In this document: positions 1-8,418 of the stretch, in pieces | Position numbering within the stretch: position 1 is the first letter of the stretch | Layout of the letters: the number at the start of each line of letters is the position of its first letter | Source: an uncultured Lachnospiraceae bacterium | GTDB lineage: Bacteria; Bacillota; Clostridia; Lachnospirales; Lachnospiraceae | Length of the DNA: 64,000 bases | Assembly (NCBI GenBank): GCA_949502235.1 | Contig: CATBDC010000018.1 | Span: forward strand, 1-64,000 | Direction of reading: 5' to 3' | Program-made: the position numbers and the translations under genes | The notes under the pieces: model-generated | What the model was told of the DNA's origin: nothing | Seen by the model: only the letters and a program-made list of their open reading frames with translations | The model's database searches: none

Positions 1-2
1 GA

Positions 3-308
3 GATAGCGAGCATCGGATTGTGTCAGCCACAATCCCAATCCATGCCGCTTGCGGTCTGTCCGCAGCAGAATTTATGCGCCAGTTGTGCAAAGGAAATGC
101 CCCGCAGCTAAAGCCTAAAACCGAGTTTTGGGAGCTTTTGGACAAGCTTTATGAAGTGCATGACGCTTTCAAAAAGTGTGTTCCATATTATCCAACCGCC
201 ACCGAAATCTGTAAGGAGATTGAAGATTTTATCTTAGAATTGCAACAGAAATCCACTCTTTCACAACGATTTAGCGTAGAAGAATTGACAGAACAGGGGG
301 CGGTCTGA
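3..308 (+). CDS. MobC-like relaxosome accessory protein, 5' partial
   Basis: The reading frame is open to the left window edge, so the listed GTG at 21 is probably internal and the gene is cut. The visible part has a short segment resembling the C-terminal half of MobC-type relaxosome proteins (GLSAAEFMRQLCKGN, like the 'GLSxSEYIRxLxxG' stretch of that family), followed by a helical tail. Its stop lies one base before the relaxase start at 310, the usual mobC-relaxase order in mobilisable elements. Such proteins help the relaxase bind and open oriT. The family call rests on a short stretch and on the neighbour, so it is moderate. The downstream relaxase is broken, so this is probably a remnant. 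Confidence 0.45.
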   Translation, partial: DSEHRIVSATIPIHAACGLSAAEFMRQLCKGNAPQLKPKTEFWELLDKLYEVHDAFKKCVPYYPTATEICKEIEDFILELQQKSTLSQRFSVEELTEQGAV

Positions 309-309
309 T

Positions 310-907
310 ATGGCGGTAACGAGCTTATGGCATGTTAAAGGGAGCATAAAAGACTTGATTGACTATATAGAAAATCCAGAAAAGACCGTGCCGAATGAGG
401 ATATGCAGGACTTCTTTGACGTGTTCTCCTATGTAAAAAATCTGTTAAAAACAAAAGCAGACGAGTACGTTTCCGCAATCAACTGTCTGAAAGAAACAGC
501 ATTACAGCAGATGATTTTGACAAAGAAACAGTACCAAAGGCGGGTATATCGCATGGCACGGCTACCAGAGCTTCAAGCCAGACGAGGTAACGCCCGAACA
601 GTGCCATGAAATCGGATTGAAACTAGCAAGGGATATGTGGGGCGACAAATACCAGATAATCGTTGCCACCCACCTTGACAAAGGACATCTCCACAACCAT
701 TTCTGCTTCAACTCCGTTTCTTATCTGGATGGGAGCAAATACAATTATTCAAAATCGGAGCAGAAAAGGTTGAGAAAAGACGGGAAACGGACACAGGATA
801 TTGACATCTACTATTCCTATGTCGGGATTGTAGATATTCCAACGGATGAAGAAATGCGGAAAATGGAACGGGAATACGGAAAACGTACCAAACGTCAAAC
901 CGCCTAA
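310..907 (+). pseudogene. Relaxase / mobilisation nuclease, frameshifted and truncated
   Basis: Frame 1 (310-609) starts like CTn-type relaxases (MAVTSLWHVKGSIKDLIDY). After QYQ at about 537 the relaxase sequence continues in another frame, reading GGYIAWHGYQSFKPDEVTPE and then through the ORF at 617. The metal-binding histidine motif HLDKGHLHNHF lies in the second frame. The change fits a two-base loss in an A-run or a one-base gain. Relaxase similarity ends near 774 (KSEQKRLR); the last 44 residues look unrelated, so a deletion has joined foreign sequence and removed most of the protein (full-length members are several hundred residues). An active enzyme would nick oriT and pilot the DNA during conjugation; this copy cannot. 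The ATG at 617 is not a real start. Confidence 0.8.
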
Positions 908-1002
908 ATACAGGCGTGGCAGGAGAAAATCTACGCTCCTGCCCATACATATCTATTTTTATCCTTATCTGGTATCAATCAAGAGTTTATGCGCTATATA
1001 AG

Positions 1003-1028
1003 TTACTGTGAACGGGAGTGAACAGTAA
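1003..1028. repeat. TTACTGT...ACAGTAA palindromic repeat, copy 1
   Basis: Short inverted repeat with TTACTGT and ACAGTAA arms around a purine-rich centre. A nearly identical copy lies at 12128-12152 and related arms occur near 18108 and 43608. It sits between the relaxase remnant and the flotillin promoter. It resembles REP-type intergenic repeats; no function is assigned. Confidence 0.6.
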
Positions 1029-1052
1029 AGCCGACCCGTTAATATTTATTCC

Positions 1053-1081
1053 TTTTCATTTTCTTATAAATATAGTATAAT
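1053..1081 (+). promoter_or_regulatory. Sigma-A-type promoter of the flotillin gene
   Basis: A perfect -10 TATAAT (1076-1081) lies 17 bases after a weaker -35, TTTTCA (1053-1058). It stands just ahead of the strong ribosome site AAGGAGG at about 1098 and the start at 1114. The -10 and the spacing are good, the -35 is only partial. Confidence 0.55.
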
Positions 1082-1113
1082 ATCGTTAAAGAAATGGCAA
1101 GGAGGAACAAAAG

Positions 1114-2754
1114 ATGTTAGGTGACATTTTAGGTTTTGCGGGGACTTTGATTCCCATTGTACTGGTAGTGCTTTTGGTGGTTCTGATCCTGCTTACAGGG
1201 TATGTGAAGGCTTCTCCGGATACAGCATACATAATTTCAGGTTTACGGAAAAAGCCGAAGGTGCTGATCGGAAAGGCAGGCATTAAAATCCCGTTTCTGG
1301 AGAAAAAGGATGAGCTGAATCTCCAGCTGATTCCCATTGACGTAAAAACCTCCAGTGCGGTGCCAACGGCAGATTATATCAATATCCGGGTGGACGCGGC
1401 CGTAAATGTAAAAATCAGCGATAATGAGGCGCGTCTCGGCCTTGCGGCACAGAACTTCCTGAATAAGCCGGTGGAGTATATTGCACAGGTGTCCAGAGAG
1501 GTGCTGGAAGGAAACATGCGCGAGATCGTGGGCAAGATGAATCTGGAGGAAATGGTGTCTGACCGCCAGAAGTTTGCGACCCTTGTCAAGGAAAATGCGG
1601 AGCCGGATCTTGCGGCCATGGGTCTTGATATTGTAAGCTTTAACGTGCAGAATTTTGTGGACGGCAACGGAGTTATTGAAAACCTCGGTGTAGATAACAT
1701 TGTTAAAATTCAGAAAAACGCTGCGATCTCAAGGGCGGAAAGCGAAAAGGAGATTGCGAGAGCCCAGGCCATTGCCAAGAAGGAGGCAAATGATGCCCAG
1801 GTAAGCTCCGAGCTTGAAATTGCAAATGCCAGGGCAAGAGCCCAGAAGGAAAAGGCGGTTGTGCAGGCAGAGGCTACGAGAGAATCAAAGGAAGCGGAAA
1901 TCAGTGCGGCAACTCTGATTGCTCAGAAGGAAAATGAGCTGGAAATCCGTAAAGCGGAGCTTCAGAAGGATGCGGATACAAAGAAGGCTATTGCGGATGC
2001 GGCATATCAGATTCAGAAGGAATCCGAGCGTAAGACAGTGGAAATCACAACTGCGGATGCAAACCTTGCAAAACAGGAAAAGGCTATCATATTAAAGGAA
2101 AAGGAAGTAGAGCTTACGGAGAGAAGTCTGGAAGCCACAGTAAAGAAGCAGGCAGACGCGGAGAAGTACGCAAAACAGCAGGAGTCTGACGCGAACCTTT
2201 ATGAGGTACAGAGAAATTCCGAGGCCAAGCTTTTTGAACGGCAGAAAAACGCAGAGGCGGAAAAGTTTGAAAGGGAAAAGGAAGCAGAGGCGCTGAAGGC
2301 AACTGCAGAGGCCCAGAAGTTTGCTATGGAACAGGAGGCAGCTGGTATCAGGAGCAAAGGCCTTGCGGAAGCGGAGGCTATTAAGGCGAAAGCCCTTGCA
2401 GAGGCAGAAGGTATCGAGAAAAAGGCGGAGGCCATGAAACAGATGGGAGAGGCAGCCATTCTTGAAATGTACTTTAAGGCTATGCCGGAGATTGCCCGTA
2501 ATATCGCGGAGCCTCTTTCTAAGGTGGACCGGATTACGATGTATGGCGATGGCAACTCTTCCAAGCTTGTGAAGGATATCGTAGGAACACTTACGCAGGT
2601 ATCAGACGGTCTTAAGGATTCTACAGGTGTGGATCTGCAGTCCGTATTATCCGGCTTTTTGGGGATGAAGCTGGCAACAGGCGCAGCAGAAAATACCAGC
2701 GCCGCTGCGGACAATAAAGCGGCAGAAGAAAGTACAGCAAACGAAGAGATTTAG
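1114..2754 (+). CDS. floT: Flotillin-like SPFH membrane protein (FloT/YuaG family)
   Basis: A 546-residue protein with an N-terminal membrane segment (about residues 7-29), an SPFH domain (about 30-190), a long Ala/Glu-rich coiled coil (about 195-440, with AEAEAIKAKALAEAEG-type repeats) and a low-complexity acidic tail. This is the flotillin layout, and the length is close to B. subtilis FloT. Flotillins form oligomeric scaffolds in the inner leaflet and organise membrane microdomains. An AAGGAGG site lies 9 bases before the ATG. B. subtilis pairs floT with an NfeD-type gene (yuaF); none is seen here. Instead a small three-helix membrane protein gene follows after 19 bases. Family certain; cell role inferred. 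Confidence 0.93.
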   Translation: MLGDILGFAGTLIPIVLVVLLVVLILLTGYVKASPDTAYIISGLRKKPKVLIGKAGIKIPFLEKKDELNLQLIPIDVKTSSAVPTADYINIRVDAAVNVKISDNEARLGLAAQNFLNKPVEYIAQVSREVLEGNMREIVGKMNLEEMVSDRQKFATLVKENAEPDLAAMGLDIVSFNVQNFVDGNGVIENLGVDNIVKIQKNAAISRAESEKEIARAQAIAKKEANDAQVSSELEIANARARAQKEKAVVQAEATRESKEAEISAATLIAQKENELEIRKAELQKDADTKKAIADAAYQIQKESERKTVEITTADANLAKQEKAIILKEKEVELTERSLEATVKKQADAEKYAKQQESDANLYEVQRNSEAKLFERQKNAEAEKFEREKEAEALKATAEAQKFAMEQEAAGIRSKGLAEAEAIKAKALAEAEGIEKKAEAMKQMGEAAILEMYFKAMPEIARNIAEPLSKVDRITMYGDGNSSKLVKDIVGTLTQVSDGLKDSTGVDLQSVLSGFLGMKLATGAAENTSAAADNKAAEESTANEEI

Positions 2755-2773
2755 TTTTGGAGGAAAAGGAGCT

Positions 2774-3094
2774 ATGAAGTATCTTGCACTTATGTGGATT
2801 GGCGCAGCTATGTTTCTTGCAGCAGGCATATGTATCATGAAAAGTAAGAAACCTGTACGGCTTTCACTTTATACAAAGGTTACACCAGACATGGTGGCGG
2901 ATGTGTCCGCCTACAACAGGGAAGTGGGAAAAATGTGGTGTATTTCATCGGCAGTGCTTTTTGCCAGCGGAATCGCGGAGGCGTTACAGCCTGCTTTTTC
3001 GGTTCTCATATTTGCACTTACATGTACCATAGGCGTAGGCTTCTCTGTATGGTGGCAGAGTAAAATTGAAGAAAAATATCTGGTGAAACAGTAA
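2774..3094 (+). CDS. Small three-helix membrane protein of unknown function
   Basis: A 106-residue protein with predicted membrane spans at about residues 5-21, 52-70 and 73-92, ending in a charged tail (KIEEKYLVKQ). The ribosome site GGAGGAAAAGG precedes the ATG. The layout, with a short Tyr/Asn-containing cytoplasmic stretch after the first span (SAYNREVGKMW), recalls DUF3784-type proteins, but I cannot confirm membership. It lies 19 bases after the flotillin gene and just before the HAD gene, so it is probably co-transcribed with both. A flotillin partner taking the place of NfeD is possible but unproven. Confidence 0.7.
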   Translation: MKYLALMWIGAAMFLAAGICIMKSKKPVRLSLYTKVTPDMVADVSAYNREVGKMWCISSAVLFASGIAEALQPAFSVLIFALTCTIGVGFSVWWQSKIEEKYLVKQ

Positions 3095-3105
3095 GGAGAA
3101 GCGGA

Positions 3106-3696
3106 TTGATAAAGAATGTAATATTTGATATGGGCAACGTCCTGTTAAGCTATGATCCGGATGTGTGTTTAAGGCTTTTTGTAGAGAAGGAAGAGGACAG
3201 GGAGATTATAAAGAGAGAGCTTTTTAACGGCTCTGAGTGGGCAGAGGGGGATCTGGGGCTTCTTACGGATGAGGAGCGGTTCGATGGAGTAAGCAGACGG
3301 GTTCCTGAAAGGCTTCACGGGGAGCTTAAAAAGTGTGCCGTTGACTGGACGATCTGCATGAAGCCGGTTCCGGGGGTGAAGGAGTTTTTAAGCTATGTGA
3401 AGGAAAGGGGATACAAGATATTTGTATTATCTAATGCAAGTAATTCCTTTTATGACTATTTTCCGGATTTTATGCCCCTTGACTATTTTGACGGAACGGT
3501 TGTTTCCTGTGATATCCATATGGTGAAGCCGGATATCCGCATTTATAAGTATCTGCTTGAAAAGTACGGGCTAAAGGCAGAGGAATGTTTTTTCATGGAT
3601 GATATGGCGGCGAATGTGGAAGCGGCGAAAGAAGCCGGCTTAAATGGAGCCGTGTTTAAGGGCGATTTTGAGGAAATGAAAGGACTTATCGGGTGA
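3106..3696 (+). CDS. HAD-superfamily hydrolase (subfamily IA, YihX-like)
   Basis: A 196-residue HAD hydrolase. Motif I is FDMGNVLLSYD near the N-terminus, motif II is LSNAS, the lysine motif is MVKPD and motif IV is FMDDMAANVEAA. The all-alpha cap between motifs I and II fits subfamily IA. These enzymes use an aspartyl-phosphate intermediate to cleave small phosphate esters; the closest familiar relatives are YihX-type glucose-1-phosphate phosphatases, but the substrate cannot be read from sequence. The start is TTG with AAGGAG nearby; no ATG fits, as motif I begins only six residues in. Downstream spacing to the MutS-like gene is 7 bases. Confidence 0.85.
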   Translation: MIKNVIFDMGNVLLSYDPDVCLRLFVEKEEDREIIKRELFNGSEWAEGDLGLLTDEERFDGVSRRVPERLHGELKKCAVDWTICMKPVPGVKEFLSYVKERGYKIFVLSNASNSFYDYFPDFMPLDYFDGTVVSCDIHMVKPDIRIYKYLLEKYGLKAEECFFMDDMAANVEAAKEAGLNGAVFKGDFEEMKGLIG

Positions 3697-3703
3697 GGAT
3701 ATT

Positions 3704-5413
3704 ATGCAGTTCGCTTTCCCAATTATCATTTCCATAATCGGCATTGTGGCTTTTAGCTATATGATTGAGAGGAGGAGTCTCCGGCGCAGTCTGCAAAGGA
3801 GGCTTCATGCCTCCTTTGGGCAGAAGCCGGACAGGAAGGAGGAAGCCCCGAATTATAAAGAGACGGCTGTCTATTATAATCTGTTAAAGAGAACTCTTTC
3901 GGAGGACGAGCTGGTAGATGAGATTACGTGGGAGGATCTGGAAATGGACCGGGTTTTTGGGCGGATAAACCAGACCGTATCCTGTGCGGGGGAACAGATT
4001 CTTTACGCATGGCTCCATTACCTTCCGAGGGATAAGGAGCTCCTTAAGAAACGGGAAAAGGTAATACAGTATTTTGCAGGGCATGAGAAGGAGCGGGAGA
4101 AGGCTTGGCTTATTCTGCACAGCTTAAGGAAGGATTCTGTAAATTACTATCTGCCGGAATATATGGAGCAGCTGGAATTCCAGGGGATTCCCTTTGTTTT
4201 ATTTTGTAAATGCTTATTGTGTTCGCTGGTGCTCCTGATTCTGTGTGTCCTGATAACCGGAAATCCATTGGCCAGAGCACTTGCGGGCATTAATTTTTTT
4301 GTAAATCTTGCAGTATATGCCTTCAGCAAAACAAAGTATGAGATACAGATGGAAGCTCTCTATGGGATTATTCGGACCGTTAAGACAGCTGACGCCATTT
4401 TTCCGTTATGCCGGGAATCGTTTATGGAGGAAGAGGCACAGGCCGTGGCAGAAAGCCTCGGAAGGCTTAAGTCTGTCTCCCGTATGGTTTTGTTTTTAGA
4501 GCAGAAAAAGCAGGCCAGACTGTCAGGGGACATGATAGCGCTTGCGGGTGACTATCTTGCGGGAGCTTTTATGTGGGACTTTATTCTCTATGACAGGGCG
4601 GTCCGCCTTCTGCTGAAAAGGAATGAGAATTTCCTTAGGCTTTACCGGTTTGCCGGTGAGGCGGATGCCTGTATTTCTGTTGCCTCCTTTCGGAAAAGTA
4701 TGGATTTTTACTGTGTGCCAAGGTTTACGAAGGAGCGGATTCTTGAGGCAGAGCGGCTCTGTCATCCCCTGCTTGAGCATGGGGTGGCAAATGATTTCAG
4801 GCTTAAGAAAAATGTGATACTTACAGGCTCTAATGCGTCAGGAAAGTCAACCTTTGTCAAAGCGGCTGCGGTGAATCTGATTCTGGGGCAGAGTATCCAT
4901 ACCTGCGTGGCAGAAAAAATGTTAATGCCGGACATTTTGGTACTTACCTCCATGGCGGTACGGGATGATGTGCTGTCCGGAGAGAGCTATTATATCCGGG
5001 AAATCCGGTATCTAAAGCGGATGATAGAAAGAAGCGGCAGAAGCCGCCTTGTATTCTGCGGAATTGATGAGATTCTGCGGGGGACGAATACGAAGGAGCG
5101 TATTGCCGCGTCTCTGGCGGTACTGACATATTTGAATAAAAGGAACTGCATCCTGATGACAGCGACCCATGATCTGGAGCTTGCACAGGAGCTTGGCGGG
5201 CACTTCGAAAATTATCATTTCTGCGAATCCGTAGAAGAAGGGGACGTGCTGTTTGATTATAAGCTGAAAAAAGGAATCAGCTGTACTACAAATGCGCTGC
5301 GGCTCCTTAAGGCCATGAACTTCCCGGAGGAGATTGTGCGGGAAGCCAGGGGAAAGATAGCAGAAGCACAAGGAATCCCTGAAGAAGGGCAGGAAGAGAA
5401 AGGAGAGGTATAA
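3704..5413 (+). CDS. Membrane-anchored MutS-like ATPase
   Basis: A 569-residue protein with the MutS C-terminal ATPase domain: Walker A GSNASGKSTF near residue 376 and a Walker B stretch CGIDEILRGTN near 450, followed by the TATHDLELA switch. It lacks the mismatch-recognition domain I (no N-terminal F-x-E). It has an N-terminal hydrophobic segment and two more near residues 153-204, so it should be a membrane protein with a cytoplasmic ATPase. True MutS is about 850-900 residues and soluble, so the mismatch-repair label given to such proteins is probably wrong. It lies two bases before the lipase gene. The function is unknown; a clamp- or SMC-like role at the membrane is speculation. Confidence 0.85.
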   Translation: MQFAFPIIISIIGIVAFSYMIERRSLRRSLQRRLHASFGQKPDRKEEAPNYKETAVYYNLLKRTLSEDELVDEITWEDLEMDRVFGRINQTVSCAGEQILYAWLHYLPRDKELLKKREKVIQYFAGHEKEREKAWLILHSLRKDSVNYYLPEYMEQLEFQGIPFVLFCKCLLCSLVLLILCVLITGNPLARALAGINFFVNLAVYAFSKTKYEIQMEALYGIIRTVKTADAIFPLCRESFMEEEAQAVAESLGRLKSVSRMVLFLEQKKQARLSGDMIALAGDYLAGAFMWDFILYDRAVRLLLKRNENFLRLYRFAGEADACISVASFRKSMDFYCVPRFTKERILEAERLCHPLLEHGVANDFRLKKNVILTGSNASGKSTFVKAAAVNLILGQSIHTCVAEKMLMPDILVLTSMAVRDDVLSGESYYIREIRYLKRMIERSGRSRLVFCGIDEILRGTNTKERIAASLAVLTYLNKRNCILMTATHDLELAQELGGHFENYHFCESVEEGDVLFDYKLKKGISCTTNALRLLKAMNFPEEIVREARGKIAEAQGIPEEGQEEKGEV

Positions 5414-5415
5414 AA

Positions 5416-6744
5416 ATGACTGCGGTAAGGAGGATGATTTGCGGAGGAATTGTATTTATAACGGCAAATGCCCCGTTTTTTCTCCATAGCTTTCGGGGAG
5501 GCTTATGGGTATGGTGTTTGTGTCTTATTTTTTTTGTGGGACTTAATATCGTCCCGTCAGCGGCGAACCGGAAGCTTCCGAAAAGACAGTACAGGATCTG
5601 CGCGGACGGGTGTGAGCTTCTTATCTATTTCCTGATTTCTGTGTCAGCGTCAACCCTGTGGCTTCTTATGCGTTTCTCAGACATTTTTTCCGGGGGATGG
5701 GGAAGATGGCTTGGGGATCTTCTCTGCGTGATTGCCGTGGAAGGAGTCATTTTTTTGGGCGGAATTGTGCGGGTGTATCTGACATCAGCCCAGATTGGCA
5801 TAAAATGGCGGCTCATCGGAATCCTATGCGGGTTTATTCCAATAGTGAATCTTATGGTGCTTATGAAGCTTATTCGTATTTCCCTGGAGGAGAGCAGGTT
5901 TGAGAGTGAAAAGATTATAAAGACCCAGGAGGCCGGCGCTGAAAGGATGTGTGAGACGAAGTATCCCCTTTTGATGGTACACGGCGTATTTTTCCGGGAT
6001 TTTAAATATTTTAATTACTGGGGGAGAATTCCAAAGGAGCTTGAGGCACGCGGCGCCACAATTTATTACGGGAATCACCAGTCGGCAGCATCGGTTGAGG
6101 AAAGCGCCGGGGAGCTTACCGCAAGGATCCGTGAGATTGTAGAGAAAACGGGCTGCGGGAAGGTGAACATTATCGCCCATTCCAAAGGAGGCCTGGACTG
6201 CCGGTACGCATTAAGCAAGCTTGGGGCAGCGCCTTATACGGCGTCCCTTACCACGGTAAATACGCCCCACAGGGGATGTGTGTTTGCAGATTATCTGTTG
6301 AATAAAATACCCCAGGCGGCAAAGGATAAGGTGGCGGATACATACAATGCGGCTCTTAAAAAGGCGGGGGATGAGAATCCTGATTTTCTCGCGGCGGTTA
6401 CGGATCTTACCGCGTCAGCGTGTGAGAAGAGGAATTCTTATATAAAGGATGTGCCGGGCGTATATTACCAGAGTGTGGGCTCAAAGCTGAATAAGGCCTC
6501 CGGCGGGCGGTTTCCCCTTAACTTTTCCCATCATCTTGTAAACTATTTTGACGGGCCGAACGATGGACTGGTGGCAGAAAGCTCTTTCCCCTGGGGAGAG
6601 GACTATACCTTTCTTACGGCGGAAGGGGAACGGGGGATTTCCCACGGAGATATGATAGACCTGAACCGGGAGAATTTTAAAGGCTTTGATGTGCGGGAAT
6701 TTTATGTGGAGCTGGTGAGCCGGCTTAAGAGAAGGGGGCTTTAA
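5416..6744 (+). CDS. Membrane-anchored alpha/beta-hydrolase (triacylglycerol lipase-like)
   Basis: A 442-residue protein with about four N-terminal membrane segments (residues 8-150) followed by a lipase-type alpha/beta-hydrolase domain. MVHGVFFRD is the oxyanion-hole HG motif and AHSKGG (near residue 254) is the nucleophile elbow with Ser. TVNTPHRGC follows, as in lipases of the LipA/triacylglycerol family. The probable acid and base are in FDGPNDGLV and the late GISHGDMI. It probably cleaves ester bonds of lipids at the membrane; the substrate is unknown. The start ATG is two bases after the MutS-like stop, so translation is probably coupled. Fusing membrane spans to this domain is less common than the secreted form. 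Confidence 0.82.
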   Translation: MTAVRRMICGGIVFITANAPFFLHSFRGGLWVWCLCLIFFVGLNIVPSAANRKLPKRQYRICADGCELLIYFLISVSASTLWLLMRFSDIFSGGWGRWLGDLLCVIAVEGVIFLGGIVRVYLTSAQIGIKWRLIGILCGFIPIVNLMVLMKLIRISLEESRFESEKIIKTQEAGAERMCETKYPLLMVHGVFFRDFKYFNYWGRIPKELEARGATIYYGNHQSAASVEESAGELTARIREIVEKTGCGKVNIIAHSKGGLDCRYALSKLGAAPYTASLTTVNTPHRGCVFADYLLNKIPQAAKDKVADTYNAALKKAGDENPDFLAAVTDLTASACEKRNSYIKDVPGVYYQSVGSKLNKASGGRFPLNFSHHLVNYFDGPNDGLVAESSFPWGEDYTFLTAEGERGISHGDMIDLNRENFKGFDVREFYVELVSRLKRRGL

Positions 6745-6766
6745 AGGGAGAGTTTGGGTGCAGGTG

Positions 6767-6795
6767 GCATATTTGGCGGCCGAGGCTCATAGATT
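6767..6795 (+). promoter_or_regulatory. Sigma-E (mother-cell sporulation) promoter for yqfCD
   Basis: GCATATT (6767-6773) matches the sigma-E -35 consensus KMATATT fully. After a 14-base spacer, CATAGATT (6788-6795) matches the -10 consensus CATACANT at all but one fixed position. It sits in the gap ahead of yqfC, a gene known to be sigma-E dependent in B. subtilis. Confidence 0.75.
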
Positions 6796-6823
6796 TAGAT
6801 AAACTTATGGATTGGCGCTTTAT

Positions 6824-7108
6824 ATGAGAAACAAAACACAGGAGCATCCTTTGAAAAATAGAATTGCAGAGGCTTCCGAGCTTCCTAAGGACGTGGTGAT
6901 GGGCCAGCCTGTTATCACGGCCATGGGGCGGACGGAGCTTACTATTGAAAATTACCGGGGAATTACCGAGTACACGGACGTGCTCATACGGATTCAGACA
7001 AAAATCGGTCAGATACGCATTACAGGGAAGAAGCTGAAGGTAGAATATTATACCAATGATGACATGAAGCTTACCGGACAGATAGAGACAATAGAATATC
7101 AGCAGTAG
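6824..7108 (+). CDS. yqfC: Sporulation protein YqfC (YabP/YqfC family)
   Basis: A protein of 94 residues from the ATG at 6824 (98 from the TTG at 6812). It has the compact beta-rich YabP/YqfC fold: the core LTIENYRGITEYTDVLIRIQ is typical, ending in a short tail (IETIEYQQ). It is made in the mother cell under sigma-E and works with YqfD in spore formation. No strong ribosome site is visible before either start; ATG is preferred because the TTG falls in less conserved sequence. A sigma-E promoter lies 29 bases upstream, and yqfD follows after about 16 bases. Confidence 0.88.
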   Translation: MRNKTQEHPLKNRIAEASELPKDVVMGQPVITAMGRTELTIENYRGITEYTDVLIRIQTKIGQIRITGKKLKVEYYTNDDMKLTGQIETIEYQQ

Positions 7109-7124
7109 AAGGGAGCATTTGCAG

Positions 7125-8414
7125 ATGATATTTAAGATTCTTCAGTATATCCGGGGATATCTTCTTATCCGTGTTACCGGTTATTCCGCAGAGCGGTTTT
7201 TAAATGCATGCCGCTACAGGGGAATCAGGCTCTGGAATATGCGCCCCTGCGGTAATGCATATGAGATGAATATCAGTATCCGGGGATTCCGGAAAATAAA
7301 GCCCATTGTACGGAAAACAGGGGTGAGGGTTGTTATTGTACAGAGGTCGGGCCTTCCTTTTTTTCTTTACAGATATCGGAGAAGGAAGCTTTTTTTTGCA
7401 GGGGCAGCCCTTTTTTTTATTTTGATTTATACCTTGTCAAGGTTTATCTGGAGCATAGATTTCCGGGGCAATCTTACAAGAACAGATGAAACGCTTCTGG
7501 AGTTTCTTAAGGAGAGGGAGGTCGCAAGCGGGATGCGGATTTCCGATGTAGACTGCGGACGCATTGTAAAGGACATAAGAAAGGAATATGATGATATTAT
7601 CTGGGTGTCCGCATCAGTGGAGGGAACAAAGCTGATTATCCAGATCAAGGAAAACCAGGATGTGATAAAGGAGGCGGAACCAGAAAACGAAGAGGAGGCA
7701 GATAAAACCATTCAGCCGGAGGACATTGTTGCTGACAGGGACTGTGTTGTTAAGAGTATCATTACAAGAAAGGGAGTTCCCCGGATCGCAGAAGGAACAG
7801 AGATTAAAACCGGTGATATCCTTGTGTCAGGACAGGTTCCGGTAAATAATGACGCCGGTGAAACTATCGGCTACCAGCCTCAGGTGTCTGATGCGGATAT
7901 TCTCGGACAGACTACTGTTTCTTACGAAGACAGGGAGAGCATCACTTATGAGGAGAAGAAGGAAATTATAAATGAATGTAGAAGCGAAGCACCGGTGGAA
8001 AAGCGCGAATATTATGTGCGTATAGGAGACTGGCGGATATGCTTCGGAGAAATAAAAAATAAGTATGAGCATTTCGAACAATATTCAAGTGAAAAAAGAC
8101 TAAAGCTTTTTGATAATTTCTATCTGCCCATATCATTTGGGGAAAAGCGGGCGGTTCCTTATACGGTGCTTGAGAAAAAACGGGAAAAAAAAGAGCTCCA
8201 GCGTATCTTAAGCGGAAGATTCTCGCAATATTGTGAAGATTTGGAAAAAAAGGGGGTAGAAATTATCGGGAATGATGTTAAAATATACACAGGGTTCCAA
8301 AATGCCGAGGCGAAGGGGACTCTGACCGTCATTATGCCGGTGGGAACAAAAAGGCCATCGCAGCCGATAGAAATCACGGCGCCGGCAGACGAGAATGAAC
8401 AGTCAGGAGAATAA
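7125..8414 (+). CDS. yqfD: Sporulation protein YqfD
   Basis: A protein of about 429 residues. The N-terminal domain (about 1-85) is followed by one membrane span (LFFAGAALFFILIYTLS, near 90-110) and a large extracytoplasmic region. The latter starts with a POTRA-like stretch on the GNLTRTDETLLEFL side and continues as the YqfD domain. The ATG at 7125 lies 9 bases after GGGAG, so it is preferred over the TTG at 7119. YqfD is a mother-cell sporulation protein acting in engulfment-stage or cortex events. The yqfC-yqfD-phoH-ybeY order is common in Firmicutes and supports the call. Confidence 0.9.
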   Translation: MIFKILQYIRGYLLIRVTGYSAERFLNACRYRGIRLWNMRPCGNAYEMNISIRGFRKIKPIVRKTGVRVVIVQRSGLPFFLYRYRRRKLFFAGAALFFILIYTLSRFIWSIDFRGNLTRTDETLLEFLKEREVASGMRISDVDCGRIVKDIRKEYDDIIWVSASVEGTKLIIQIKENQDVIKEAEPENEEEADKTIQPEDIVADRDCVVKSIITRKGVPRIAEGTEIKTGDILVSGQVPVNNDAGETIGYQPQVSDADILGQTTVSYEDRESITYEEKKEIINECRSEAPVEKREYYVRIGDWRICFGEIKNKYEHFEQYSSEKRLKLFDNFYLPISFGEKRAVPYTVLEKKREKKELQRILSGRFSQYCEDLEKKGVEIIGNDVKIYTGFQNAEAKGTLTVIMPVGTKRPSQPIEITAPADENEQSGE

Positions 8415-8418
8415 CGAA

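Noticed and set aside
530-620. Programmed frameshift in the relaxase
   Set aside because: No pseudoknot or slippery heptamer is evident and the protein is also truncated later, so decay explains it better.
2199-2714. 171-codon minus-strand ORF
   Set aside because: Low-complexity shadow of the Ala/Glu-rich flotillin coiled coil.
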